NCBI RefSeq assembly: GCF_031081985.1
Contig: NZ_JARWSK010000007.1
Coordinates: 62,001 to 126,000 of the forward strand
From: Komagataeibacter xylinus
GTDB taxonomy: Bacteria > Pseudomonadota > Alphaproteobacteria > Acetobacterales > Acetobacteraceae
Direction: 5' to 3'
Length of the DNA stretch: 64,000 nt
A program made the position numbers and the translations under genes. Below, in pieces: positions 9,108 through 18,406 of the stretch. The notes under the pieces were generated by a model that was given only the letters and a program-made list of their open reading frames with translations, was not told the DNA's origin and searched no databases. Numbering within the stretch: the stretch's first letter is position 1; the number at the start of each line of letters is the position of its first letter.

Positions 9108-9794
9108 TCAGTGCCCGGCGGCTTTCGTGCCCGAAGGCGTGCCAACCATGTCTTCAGACACGAAGCGGATGCTGTTCTGCGCATCGAGCAGGGCGGCGTC
9201 CGCATCCTTGGTGTTGGGGGTTGTGCCCGCAAGCAGGCTGGAGGCGCGATAGATATCGCTGGCGCTGGCATCGAGCGGGGCAATGGCCAGCACGAAGTCA
9301 ACATCCACCGCGGCAACCTGCAGGTTCTGCGCGGCCTGCGCGGGCCTGCCCTTGTTCAGGCTGGTATTGGCCGAAGCCACCGCCGTGCCCTTGGTGGAGG
9401 TCGGCTCAAGGTCTTCGGTCACGATGTATTCGCCATCAACCGGCAGCCAGGCCACGGGCTGGGTGGAGGGGGCAGCCTTGGGCGCGGGCGCGCCAGCCGG
9501 GGCCTTTTTGGGGGGCGTGAGCTGGGCCTCGGCCTTCATGAACACCTTGTTGTCGCTCTTGGCGCGGGTCAGGGCGTTATTGGCATCGGTCAGCAGCTTG
9601 ATGGCGCCAGCGGTGTCGTTGTTGGCAAGGGCCATGCGGGCCATGTCAATATCATCAAACGCCCGGCTCCCATCAGCCGAGAGTTTGGCAAAGTCACGGT
9701 TGACCGCACGCCCGGCCGAGGGGGTGGCATGCGCTGCGCCGACTGCCGTGCCCAGCATGAGCAGGGCTGCAGGCAGGAATGCATATTTCTTCAT
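9108..9794 (-). CDS. yfdX: YfdX-family periplasmic protein
   Basis: 228 residues. The signal peptide ends at AHA-T (~23). The mature protein resembles the YfdX family: a helical segment DIDMARMALANNDTAGA followed by KLLTDANNALTRAK, then WLPVDGEYIVTEDL, and a second helical half (AVDVDFVLAIAPLDAS, DIYRASSLLA). E. coli YfdX is linked to acid and drug stress as part of the EvgA regulon. A similar protective role would suit an acid-producing bacterium, but that is inference. A Pro/Ala linker lies in the middle. It is transcribed with the secreted protein at 8399-9082 and divergently from the miniprotein at 10004. Confidence 0.8.
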   Translation of the reverse strand: MKKYAFLPAALLMLGTAVGAAHATPSAGRAVNRDFAKLSADGSRAFDDIDMARMALANNDTAGAIKLLTDANNALTRAKSDNKVFMKAEAQLTPPKKAPAGAPAPKAAPSTQPVAWLPVDGEYIVTEDLEPTSTKGTAVASANTSLNKGRPAQAAQNLQVAAVDVDFVLAIAPLDASASDIYRASSLLAGTTPNTKDADAALLDAQNSIRFVSEDMVGTPSGTKAAGH

Positions 9795-10003
9795 GGTTCA
9801 TTCTCCGGTCTTGTTGGCAGCATCATTGCCCGACGCCATCTGTAACAAAAGATGTGGCAACGCAATGCGGCTGCCCTGCTGCCGCATGTCAGCCCCGACC
9901 GGGCGCCTGCGTGCCAAAAGCCCACTGGTCACGGCGCATGCATGCGCTAGTATGGGCCATGCCGCTCCCGTCTGGGGTGGCGCTGTTTATCAAGGAATGA
10001 ATC

Positions 10004-10123
10004 ATGTCTGAATGTGCAACCAAGTGCCCTTCCAAGTCTCCCTGCCTCAAGGGCATCCTGGTTTTCGGTGCGATTGTCGGCGCCATCGTGTTTTTCCTTA
10101 AGAAAAAGAAGTGCAACGACTGA
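10004..10123 (+). CDS. 39-residue Cys-rich single-pass membrane miniprotein
   Basis: Short frame from ATG 10004 to TGA 10121-10123, with an excellent ribosome site (AAGGA, 7 bp upstream). The protein starts MSECATKCPSKSPC with three Cys in eleven residues, then a hydrophobic helix (GILVFGAIVGAIVFFL) and a basic cap KKKKC. The topology is probably Cys-rich N-terminus out, Lys tail in. No family recognised. It lies between the yfdX promoter region and dinB. The strong ribosome site and amphipathic logic make it a likely gene despite its size. Confidence 0.6.
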   Translation: MSECATKCPSKSPCLKGILVFGAIVGAIVFFLKKKKCND

Positions 10124-10187
10124 TCTCGCGCAGTCACGCCGTGCCGGTCATGTCCCTTGCGGGCATGGCCCTGGTGCGGTCCCGGCC

Positions 10188-11270
10188 GTGAGTGGGGCAG
10201 GGCACCGGCGCATCATCCATGTTGACATGGATGCCTTCTATGCCTCGGTCGAGCAGCGCGATGATCCGGCCCTGCGGGGCAGGCCGCTTGCTGTAGGTGG
10301 TGCCGGGCGGCGCGGTGTTGTTGCCGCCGCGAGTTATGAGGCCCGCCGGTTCGGGGTGCGCTCGGCCATGTCTTCGGTCGTGGCGCAGCGCAAATGCCCC
10401 GACCTTGTGTTCGTGCCGCCGCGCTTTGATGTCTACCGCGCGATTTCCGCGCAGATTCATGCCATTTTTGCCTGTTTTACCCCCATCATCCAGCCGCTTT
10501 CGCTTGATGAGGCGTATCTGGATGTCACCCGCCCACTGCTGGATTATCCCTCCGCCACGGCAATCGCCACGGCCATTCGCGCCCGTATCCGCGATGAGAC
10601 GGCACTGACCGCCTCGGCAGGCGTGTCCTACAATAAATTCCTCGCCAAGCTGGCCTCCGATTACCGCAAGCCCGATGGCCAGTTTGTCATTACACCGCGC
10701 ATGGGGCCGGATTTCGTGGCGAACCTGCCGGTCGAGCAGTTTCATGGCATTGGTCCGGCCACGGCGGCGCGGATGCATGGCCTTGGCATTCGCACGGGGC
10801 TGGACCTGCGCACGCAGCCGCTCTCGCGCCTGCTGCGGCATTTCGGCAAGGCGGCGGATTTCTATTATGGTATTGCCCGCGGGCTTGATGACCGCCCCGT
10901 GGAGGTCAACCGACCGCGGCGCTCCATTGGCGGCGAGCAGACCTTCGATGCCGATATTCATGACTGGGCTGCCGCGCGTGACAGCATGCTGCGCCTGTCG
11001 GAGCGCGTGTGGGGGCGCTGCGTTGCGCGTGGCCTGACGGGTGTGACCGTGACGCTGAAGGTGAAATACAACGATTTCCGCCAGATCGTGCGCGGGCGCA
11101 CGGCGCCGGAGCCGGTAGCGGACGGCGCTGATCTGGCCCAGAGGGCGCTGGCACTGCTGGAGCCATGCTTTCCGCCGCCACGGGGCATCAGGCTGCTTGG
11201 GGTGACCGTATCGGGCCTGCGCGTGCCTGGCGCTGTCCCGCCCGCGCGGCAGCTTGCGCTGTTTGGATGA
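10188..11270 (+). CDS. dinB: DNA polymerase IV
   Basis: Y-family translesion polymerase, 360 residues from GTG 10188. Motifs: IIHVDMDAFYASVEQRD with the first metal Asp, SYEARRFGVRSAMSS, SLDEAYLDV with the second acidic pair, and the helix-hairpin-helix region FHGIGPATAARM. The little-finger domain ends LALFG, close to a QLALFG-type beta-clamp motif. The frame extends further upstream, but those codons lack family similarity. GTG 10188 gives MSGAGHRR before the catalytic block. A palindromic repeat follows. Confidence 0.93.
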   Translation: MSGAGHRRIIHVDMDAFYASVEQRDDPALRGRPLAVGGAGRRGVVAAASYEARRFGVRSAMSSVVAQRKCPDLVFVPPRFDVYRAISAQIHAIFACFTPIIQPLSLDEAYLDVTRPLLDYPSATAIATAIRARIRDETALTASAGVSYNKFLAKLASDYRKPDGQFVITPRMGPDFVANLPVEQFHGIGPATAARMHGLGIRTGLDLRTQPLSRLLRHFGKAADFYYGIARGLDDRPVEVNRPRRSIGGEQTFDADIHDWAAARDSMLRLSERVWGRCVARGLTGVTVTLKVKYNDFRQIVRGRTAPEPVADGADLAQRALALLEPCFPPPRGIRLLGVTVSGLRVPGAVPPARQLALFG

Positions 11271-11276
11271 TATGGG

Positions 11277-11349
11277 CGGCCGCCTTTTTTCAAAAAGGCG
11301 GCGTTCTTTTGAAGCTTTTTGAAAAAAGCTTCACCAAAAACTTCTTATC
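11277..11349. repeat. Palindromic intergenic repeat, copy 4
   Basis: Well-preserved copy. Hairpin GCCGCC...GGCGGC at 11279-11302, linker GTTCTTTT, hairpin GAAGC...GCTTC at 11311-11332, then the outer arm ACCAAAAACTTCTTA. It is oriented as the reverse complement of the 20934 copy and follows the dinB stop by 6 bp. Confidence 0.8.
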
Positions 11350-11409
11350 GATTGTAGGCAGGTCGCATTGAGGTCATTGGATGACCTTCCTCATACGAAG
11401 CAGGATGCT

Positions 11410-11799
11410 ATGAACAACGCAGCCCCTCCCGGCTCAAAGGCCATTCTCAACGCCATTGCCGAACTCGTGCTGATTGCCGTGCCGGAAGAGGAGGAGGAAA
11501 CCTGCCGCGCCATCGAGATGCACATGGCCTTTACCGGCAATGTCGAGCTTGGTGACACGAATGTGTATTTCGGCTTCGATTACGAAACGCAGGAAGGCGA
11601 GAAGGTCAATTTCAGCCCGTTTGAGGACGAATCGACCGAAGGCCATATCCGCTACCTGCACGACCTGCAGCACGAACTGCTGGAACTGCGCGCCGCCTTC
11701 TGGCGTGAGAACCCGGCCCGCGACCAGCCGGTCTGGACCGGGCTGACCCTGCGCGTGGAGATGGCCGAAGGGTCTTTCTCGGTCGATTTCGACTACTGA
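11410..11799 (+). CDS. YezG/DUF600-like acidic protein (possible orphan immunity protein)
   Basis: 129 residues, strongly acidic (EEEEET near the N-terminus). The distal half, HELLELRAAFW, then WTGLTLRVEMAEGSF and a closing SVDFDY, follows the pattern I know from the YezG (DUF600) immunity family, whose members end in W-T-L...G-F-DYDY-type strands. YezG-type proteins neutralise LXG/YeeF polymorphic toxins. No toxin gene is adjacent, so if the match holds it is an orphan or a domesticated protein. ATG 11410 is preferred over an upstream start at 11368 that lies in repeat-derived sequence. Assignment is by eye only. Confidence 0.55.
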   Translation: MNNAAPPGSKAILNAIAELVLIAVPEEEEETCRAIEMHMAFTGNVELGDTNVYFGFDYETQEGEKVNFSPFEDESTEGHIRYLHDLQHELLELRAAFWRENPARDQPVWTGLTLRVEMAEGSFSVDFDY

Positions 11800-11812
11800 A
11801 ATCCTGTCCTGA

Positions 11813-11880
11813 AATAATAAAAGTTTTTGGTGAAGCTTTTTTCAAAAAACTTCAAATGACGCTGCCAGAAACTTTTTTCA
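11813..11880. repeat. Palindromic intergenic repeat, copy 5 (single-hairpin form)
   Basis: AATAATAAAAGTTTTTGGTG, then the GAAGC-type hairpin with a slightly decayed right arm (AACTTC), then GCTGCCAGAAACTTTTTTC as the opposite outer arm. The GCCGCC hairpin is missing, so this is a shortened form. It lies between convergent genes. Confidence 0.65.
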
Positions 11881-11895
11881 GGCCCCATGGTCCGG

Positions 11896-12465
11896 TCAGG
11901 CCGGGACAAAAGGCGGCAGGGGTTCCGGCTTCAGGCTGCTGGGTAGGTAAAGCGGATGCTCGGGGCGGCCTGTCCCCTTGCTCAGCCGCATGGCGCTGAC
12001 CGTAATGCCGTGCTGTTGCAGCATGCGGATCACCTCCGGCCCACGGGGCAGCAGGCTCCTGATCTGCGGCGAGCCATAGGCCGCCACCACCAGGTCGGCC
12101 CGCTGTGCCATGGCCAGCAGGTGGCGGTCATTGTCGGGGCCGACCGGGTCGGGCACCTCGGTCAGGCGCTTCTGGTCGGTGCAGCGATAGGCGAAGGTGT
12201 TGCCAACGAGCAGCGTGCCGTAGCCCCAGGCGCGGGCATAGCGCTGGCACTTGGCCACCGTGCGGTCATCGCCGTCTTCCGTTGCAACCGATGGGTTCAT
12301 CATCAGCCACATCACTGCCTGCCCGTCGGGGTTCCAGGTGCGGGTCAGTTCATAGCGGTAGCATTTGTCCGGGCCGCCATAGATGGCATGGCTGACCACG
12401 TCATCGGCCAGGCGGAGCGGGCGGCTGTGGCCCACATGGTGCTGGCCCTGTCTGCTGGTGTTCAT
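11896..12465 (-). CDS. DUF1643 domain-containing protein
   Basis: 189 residues from ATG 12465. DUF1643 hallmarks: YRYELTRTWN, then WLMMNPSVATEDGDDRTV with KCQRYARAWGYGTLLVGNTFAYR, and D-x-V-GPDND. It ends RPEHPLYLP. The family is cytoplasmic and uncharacterised, frequently found in phages and bacteria. Several in-frame ATGs lie upstream (12483, 12522); the true start is uncertain. Downstream of the sulfide genes on the same strand, but a 77-bp gap leaves cotranscription open. Confidence 0.85.
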   Translation of the reverse strand: MNTSRQGQHHVGHSRPLRLADDVVSHAIYGGPDKCYRYELTRTWNPDGQAVMWLMMNPSVATEDGDDRTVAKCQRYARAWGYGTLLVGNTFAYRCTDQKRLTEVPDPVGPDNDRHLLAMAQRADLVVAAYGSPQIRSLLPRGPEVIRMLQQHGITVSAMRLSKGTGRPEHPLYLPSSLKPEPLPPFVPA

Positions 12466-12542
12466 GGCCCCAAACATACGCATGGCCGCGCGGAGGTCCA
12501 CCCCCGCGCGGCCATGGCGCATTTTTCAGTGGTTGCGAAAGA

Positions 12543-13829
<1,287 letters not shown>

Positions 13830-13877
13830 GAAGGGTCTCCGGAATGACTTGATAGATAAGGCTGCGATGGATGCGCG

Positions 13878-14801
13878 TCAGGAACGGCTGAGTGGTATTT
13901 TGATGTAGCTTACACCATTATCCTCGGGTTCGGGCAGATGGCCGCCACGCATGTTGACCTGCACTGAGGGCATGATCAGGTTGGGCAGCGACAGGGTGGC
14001 GTCGCGCGCGGTGCGCATCTGCACGAAGGCTTCTTCATCTACGCCATCATGAACGTGAACATTGCTGTCGCGTTCCGCGCCAATGGTGGTTTCCCATGCA
14101 AAGGCGTCGCGGCCGGGGGCCTTGTAATCATGGCACAGGAAAACCCGCGTCTCGGCAGGCAGGGCGAGCAGGCGGCGGATGGAATGGTAGAGCATGCGCG
14201 CATCCCCACCGGGAAAATCGGCCCGTGCGGTGCCGTAATCGGGCATGAACAGCGTATCGCCAATAAAGGCGGCCTCGCCGATCACATAGGCTATGTCCGC
14301 TGGCGTGTGGCCGGGCACGTGCAGCACGGTCACGGGCAGGACGCCGAGCGTAAACTGCGCCCCGTCATCGAACAGCGCGTCGAACTGCGAGCCATCGCGC
14401 GCGAACCGCGTGCCTGCGTTGAACAGCTTGCCGAAGATGTCCTGTACTTTCAGGATGGCATGGCCAATGCCGAGCCTGCCGCCAAGGCGCTCCTGCAGCC
14501 AGGGTGCGGCCGAGAGGTGATCGGCATGGACATGGGTTTCGAGCAGCCATTCCACCTTGAGCTTTTCCGCCGTGACGTAGTCCACGATGTCCTGCGCCAT
14601 GGCATGGTCGGTTTTGCCGGATGCGGGGTCGTAATCCATCACGCTGTCGATGATGGCGCAGGCGCGGGTGGCGGGGTCATGCACCACATGGGTGGCGGTG
14701 AAGGTGGGCAGGTCAAAGAATGTCCGGACAACCGGCGCCTGGCCTGTTGCACGGCATGTCGTCACCTGGTTTGCAGCGGCTTCGAGGGCGGGGTCGGACA
14801 T
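13878..14801 (-). CDS. Persulfide dioxygenase-like MBL-fold hydrolase (Blh/ETHE1 type)
   Basis: 307 residues, metallo-beta-lactamase fold. Metal motif THVHADHL at ~89-96, LHVPGHTPADIAY, FIGDTLFMPDYGTARADFPGG and LCHDYKAPGR carry the His/Asp ligands of ETHE1-type iron dioxygenases. These oxidise glutathione persulfide made by SQR to sulfite. The long form with N-terminal FFDLPTFTATHVV resembles Blh proteins of Agrobacterium and Xylella, which are controlled by the sulfide sensor BigR. ATG 14801 has GGATGA ~7 bp upstream. First gene of a dioxygenase-sqr operon. Confidence 0.88.
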   Translation of the reverse strand: MSDPALEAAANQVTTCRATGQAPVVRTFFDLPTFTATHVVHDPATRACAIIDSVMDYDPASGKTDHAMAQDIVDYVTAEKLKVEWLLETHVHADHLSAAPWLQERLGGRLGIGHAILKVQDIFGKLFNAGTRFARDGSQFDALFDDGAQFTLGVLPVTVLHVPGHTPADIAYVIGEAAFIGDTLFMPDYGTARADFPGGDARMLYHSIRRLLALPAETRVFLCHDYKAPGRDAFAWETTIGAERDSNVHVHDGVDEEAFVQMRTARDATLSLPNLIMPSVQVNMRGGHLPEPEDNGVSYIKIPLSRS

Positions 14802-14826
14802 GGAATATCATCCATAGTTTATGAAT

Positions 14827-14841
14827 TACATAATAAATGTA
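14827..14841. promoter_or_regulatory. Short palindrome in the divergent sulfide/peroxiredoxin promoter region
   Basis: TACAT-AATAA-ATGTA, two 5-bp inverted arms in the 90-bp AT-rich gap between the divergent dioxygenase and peroxiredoxin genes. It could bind an ArsR/BigR-type regulator, but no such regulator gene is seen nearby. The match to a known operator was not tested. Confidence 0.3.
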
Positions 14842-14891
14842 TGTTATAAGATGGCTTGCGTCAAGGCGCGGCAGATGCAAAAGGGCAGGGC

Positions 14892-15572
14892 ATGAGCACA
14901 GAGGCGAATACACCCGCAAACCACGGCATGATCGAAACGCGCCCGTTGCGGATCGGGGACGTGGCACCAGACTTTCAGGCCCGTACCACGAAGGGGGAAA
15001 TGCGCCTGTCGGACTTCCGCGGGCGCTGGCTGCTGTTTTTCTCGCATCCGGCGGATTTCACGCCGGTCTGCACCAGCGAGTTCATCGGCCTGGCCCGCGC
15101 GGTGGATCGCTTCGAGCAGCTTGACTGCGCGCTGCTGGGCCTGTCGGTTGACAGCCTGTACGCGCATCTGGCCTGGCTCGAGACGATACAGGAGCGCTTT
15201 GGCGTCGAGATTCCGTTCCCGCTGGTCGAAGATCCCTCCATGGCGGTCTGCCGCGCCTACGGCATGCTGGACCTGACCGCGCAGAACAGCGCCACCGTGC
15301 GCGCCACCTACGTGATCGACCCCGATGGCGTGATCCGCGCGCTGGTGTGGTACCCCATGTCGGTCGGGCGCTCGGTCGAGGAACTGCTGCGCCTTGTCGA
15401 GGCCCTGCGCCGCAGCGAGGGCAATGCGGTCATGACGCCGGAGGGCTGGACGCCGGGCTGCGACGTGGTGCGCCCCGTGCCCACCACGCAGGCCGCCCTG
15501 CGCAAGGTCGGGGGGAATGGCTGCTGGTTCTATAACCCCGTGCCCGATACGGGCCGCAAGCGCGGGCAGTAA
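14892..15572 (+). CDS. Peroxiredoxin (AhpC/Prx6-type)
   Basis: 226 residues. The active-site block [16 protein letters not shown] carries the peroxidatic Cys at ~60, with the conserved Pro-Thr-Cys triad. [22 protein letters not shown] and [12 protein letters not shown] are Prx6-subfamily traits, and two extra Cys lie in WTPGCDVV and GNGCWFYNP, as in archaeal-type thermophilic Prx. Reduces peroxides. ATG 14892 is chosen for AAGGG 6 bp upstream. It is divergent from the sulfide operon and 4 bp from purU. Confidence 0.92.
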   Translation: MSTEANTPANHGMIETRPLRIGDVAPDFQARTTKGEMRLSDFRGRWLLFFSHPADFTPVCTSEFIGLARAVDRFEQLDCALLGLSVDSLYAHLAWLETIQERFGVEIPFPLVEDPSMAVCRAYGMLDLTAQNSATVRATYVIDPDGVIRALVWYPMSVGRSVEELLRLVEALRRSEGNAVMTPEGWTPGCDVVRPVPTTQAALRKVGGNGCWFYNPVPDTGRKRGQ

Positions 15573-15576
15573 CGCC

Positions 15577-16458
15577 ATGGCTGATCCTGCGCCGTGTCCG
15601 CGCCTGTCCTATGTGCTCACGCTGTCCTGCCCCAACCGGCCCGGCATCGTGGCGGCGATCAGCCAGGCCCTGTTCGAGCTTGATGGCGACATTGCCGGTG
15701 CCCAGCAGTTCGATGAACGTGAAAGCCGCATCTTCTTCATGCGCGTGGTGTTCAGCGTGCCCGCAGGCGACGTGGCGCGCGCCGCGCTTGAGCAGGCGCT
15801 GGCCGCTCTGGCCGCGCGGTTCGACATGCACTGGTCGCTGCGCGAGAGCCTGCAGCCCACGCGCACCGTCATCATGGTCTCGCGCTTCGATCACTGCCTG
15901 GTCGACCTGCTGTATCGCTGGCGCATTGGCGAGCTGGCCATTGCGCCGGTGGCCATCATCGCCAACCACCCGCGCGAGACCTATGCCCATATCGACCTTG
16001 ACGGCATCCCCTTCCACTACCTGCCCGTAACAGCCGCCACCAAGGCTGCGCAGGAGGCACGGATGGCCGAGATCGTGCGCGGTACAGGGGCCGAGCTGGT
16101 GGTGCTGGCGCGGTACATGCAGATCCTGTCCGATTCCATGAGCGCGTGGCTGGCGGGGCGGTGCATCAACATCCACCACTCCTTCCTGCCCGGCTTCAAG
16201 GGGGCAAGGCCCTATCATCAGGCTTTCGCCCGCGGGGTGAAGCTGATCGGCGCCACCGCGCACTTCGTTACCCCCGACCTTGATGAAGGCCCGATCATCG
16301 AGCAGGATGTCGAGCGCATTACCCATGCCGACACCCCCGATGACCTGATTCGCAAGGGGCGCGATATCGAGCGCCGGGTGCTGGCGCGCGCCGTGCGTTA
16401 CTTTACCGAGTGCCGCGTCATTCCCAACGGGCGCAAGACCATCGTGTTCAATCCCTGA
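15577..16458 (+). CDS. purU: Formyltetrahydrofolate deformylase
   Basis: Hydrolyses 10-formyl-THF to formate and THF, balancing one-carbon pools. 293 residues: N-terminal ACT domain ([29 protein letters not shown]) and C-terminal formyltransferase domain with YMQILS, the catalytic [13 protein letters not shown] (His) and the T-HFV-x2-LDEGPII block with the Asp. ATG 15577 is just after the peroxiredoxin stop. Its TGA overlaps the ATG of the next gene (TGATG at 16456-16460), so mntR is probably translationally coupled. Confidence 0.95.
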   Translation: MADPAPCPRLSYVLTLSCPNRPGIVAAISQALFELDGDIAGAQQFDERESRIFFMRVVFSVPAGDVARAALEQALAALAARFDMHWSLRESLQPTRTVIMVSRFDHCLVDLLYRWRIGELAIAPVAIIANHPRETYAHIDLDGIPFHYLPVTAATKAAQEARMAEIVRGTGAELVVLARYMQILSDSMSAWLAGRCINIHHSFLPGFKGARPYHQAFARGVKLIGATAHFVTPDLDEGPIIEQDVERITHADTPDDLIRKGRDIERRVLARAVRYFTECRVIPNGRKTIVFNP

Positions 16459-16952
16459 TGCCCGGCCCGGACCACAGGCCAGCCGCAGCCCCCATGCCCG
16501 ATGCGGATACGCAGTGCGCGGGCTTCCGTCAGGCGCGACTGGCGCGCAAGACCGCCCTGATCGAGGATTATGTCGAACTGATCGATGACCTGCTCAATGA
16601 CGGGCAGGAAGCGCGTCAGGTTGATATCGCCGCCCGCCTTGGCGTATCGCAGCCCACCGTGGCCAAGATGCTGGTCCGCCTCGAGGCGGACGGGCTGGTG
16701 ACGCGCAGGCCCTATCGCGGCATTTTCCTGACCGGGGCAGGCCAGGAGATGGCACGCGCCAGCCGCGCGCGCCACCACACGGTCGAGCAGTTCCTGCGCG
16801 CCCTTGGGGTGAGCGAGGCGAGTGCCCGCATTGATGCCGAGGGCATGGAACACTATGTGGGAGCGGAAACGCTGCGCGCCTTCCGCCACGCGCTCGAGGC
16901 GGGGCTGGCGACCTTCATGGCGGCCAAGGCAGGCAAACGCCACGACGACTGA
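16458..16952 (+). CDS. mntR: Manganese-responsive transcriptional regulator MntR (DtxR family)
   Basis: About 164 residues from ATG 16458 (alternative ATG 16494). N-terminal winged helix-turn-helix: [44 protein letters not shown]. Metal/dimer domain: [15 protein letters not shown] and DAEGMEHYV with Glu, His and Met-region ligands typical of proteobacterial MntR. Represses Mn uptake when Mn is plentiful. The GARQVD...SQPTVAKM block is nearly that of E. coli MntR. No Mn transporter gene (mntH) is adjacent here. Confidence 0.9.
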   Translation: MPGPDHRPAAAPMPDADTQCAGFRQARLARKTALIEDYVELIDDLLNDGQEARQVDIAARLGVSQPTVAKMLVRLEADGLVTRRPYRGIFLTGAGQEMARASRARHHTVEQFLRALGVSEASARIDAEGMEHYVGAETLRAFRHALEAGLATFMAAKAGKRHDD

Positions 16953-16976
16953 TCCACCAAGGGAAGGGAACGCCCC

Positions 16977-18314
16977 ATGACCCGACGCGCGGGTTCCGCC
17001 GACCTGCCGCTGCATACCGGGCGCGTGCCCGCGTGGCTTGGCCCGCGCATGGCGCGGCTGGGGGCGGTCATCACGCAGGCGGTCGTGCATCATTACGGGT
17101 GGGACGAATTCCTGCGCAGGCTGGCCCACCCGTTCTGGTTCCAGTCCTTTGGCGCGGTCATGGGCATGGACTGGCATTCCTCCGGCATCACCACCAGCGT
17201 GATCGGCGCGCTCAAGCGCGGGCTGGCGCCATTGCAGGATGAGCTGGGCCTGTATGTGTGCGGGGGCCGTGGCCGCCATTCGCGCCGCACGCCCGATGAA
17301 CTGCTGGCCGTGGGTGAAGTTACGGGGCTTGACGCCACGCCGCTCGTGGCCACGAGCCGCATGGTGGCCAAGGTGGACAGTGCCGCCGTGCAGGACGGGT
17401 TCGACCTGTACCTGCATGGCTTTGTCGTGGCGGCAGATGGCAAATGGGCCGTGGTGCAGCAGGGCATGCATGCGGGCCAGCGCCTTGCGCGGCGCTATCA
17501 CTGGCTGTCCGATGACGTGAGCAGTTTTGTCGAGGCCCCGCATGCCGCCATTGATGGCCGCACCACAGGCCGCCCCATCATGAACCTGACCGACCGCCGG
17601 GCGGCTGCCTCACGCACGGGGCAGGTCGAACTGCTGCATGAAATGGGACCGGACCGGCTGACGCGCGAGCTCATGCGCATTGAGGGCCGTGCGCCCCCGC
17701 AGCCCCCCGCTCAGGGTGAACTGCCCTATCTGTGCATGCCCGCCCACCATGACGTGCAGCCGCAGGACGTGAACATGCGCCGCCTGCACGGCGCGCTGGC
17801 GGCGGCAAGCGAGGCGGGGCCGCGTGACTTCCCCGACCTTTTGCGCGTGCCCGGCGTGGGGGCGCGCACGGTGCGGGCGCTGGCGCTGGTGGCGGAGGTG
17901 GTACATGGAGCACCGTGCCGGTTTGATGATCCGGCCCGCTTCTCGCTGGCGCATGGCGGCAAGGACCGCCACCCCTATCCCGTGCCGGTGGCGGTGTATG
18001 ACCGCACGCTCTCGGTCATGAAGGCAGCCGTGGCTGCGGCAAAGCTGGGGCGCGAGGAACGGCTCGATGCCATCCGCAGGCTTGACTCCGCTACCCGCAG
18101 GCTGGAGCGCGATGCGCGTGGCCCGTCTTTTTCCGCCATTATGGGCGAGGAACGCGCCCGATCGCATGATTATGGCGGGCGTTCGGTATTTGGTTATGAA
18201 CCGCCGCCGCCCGGCCGGGTTTCAGAAGGGCAGCGGAACGGGATCATGCGCCATGATGGCCAGCCACACGACCAGCAGGGACACGAAGGCGAGGCGTCCC
18301 GCAACGCGGGATAG
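16977..18314 (+). CDS. DUF763 domain-containing protein
   Basis: 445 residues. The DUF763 opening RAGSADLPLHTGRVPAWL, then WFQSFGAVMGMDWHSSGITT and CGGRGRHSRRTP, are characteristic. Later come HHDVQPQDVNMRRL and a helix-hairpin-helix LLRVPGVGARTVRALAL at ~287-303, suggesting DNA contact, then LAHGGKDRHPYPVP. The function of this mostly archaeal and alphaproteobacterial family is unknown; a nucleic acid role is inferred from the HhH. It follows mntR by 24 bp in what looks like one transcript. The last ~30 residues after YEPPPPGR look non-conserved. Confidence 0.88.
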   Translation: MTRRAGSADLPLHTGRVPAWLGPRMARLGAVITQAVVHHYGWDEFLRRLAHPFWFQSFGAVMGMDWHSSGITTSVIGALKRGLAPLQDELGLYVCGGRGRHSRRTPDELLAVGEVTGLDATPLVATSRMVAKVDSAAVQDGFDLYLHGFVVAADGKWAVVQQGMHAGQRLARRYHWLSDDVSSFVEAPHAAIDGRTTGRPIMNLTDRRAAASRTGQVELLHEMGPDRLTRELMRIEGRAPPQPPAQGELPYLCMPAHHDVQPQDVNMRRLHGALAAASEAGPRDFPDLLRVPGVGARTVRALALVAEVVHGAPCRFDDPARFSLAHGGKDRHPYPVPVAVYDRTLSVMKAAVAAAKLGREERLDAIRRLDSATRRLERDARGPSFSAIMGEERARSHDYGGRSVFGYEPPPPGRVSEGQRNGIMRHDGQPHDQQGHEGEASRNAG

Positions 18315-18329
18315 AGGTGCATCTGTCAT
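18222..18329 (-). CDS. Possible 35-residue membrane peptide antisense to the DUF763 gene end
   Basis: The minus-strand frame encodes MTDAPLSRVAGR, a hydrophobic stretch (LAFVSLLVVWLAIM) and AHDPVPLPF. The composition fits a single-pass membrane miniprotein, and the overlapping DUF763 tail looks unconserved. No ribosome site is visible upstream. It could equally be a chance frame. Confidence 0.25.
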   Translation of the reverse strand: MTDAPLSRVAGRLAFVSLLVVWLAIMAHDPVPLPF

Positions 18330-18406
18330 GCAGGCATGATACCGGGCCAAATGCGGCATAAGTGCGGAGCCTTTTCCCCGCCATGTCCTCAAGGCAGCAT
18401 CCTCGC

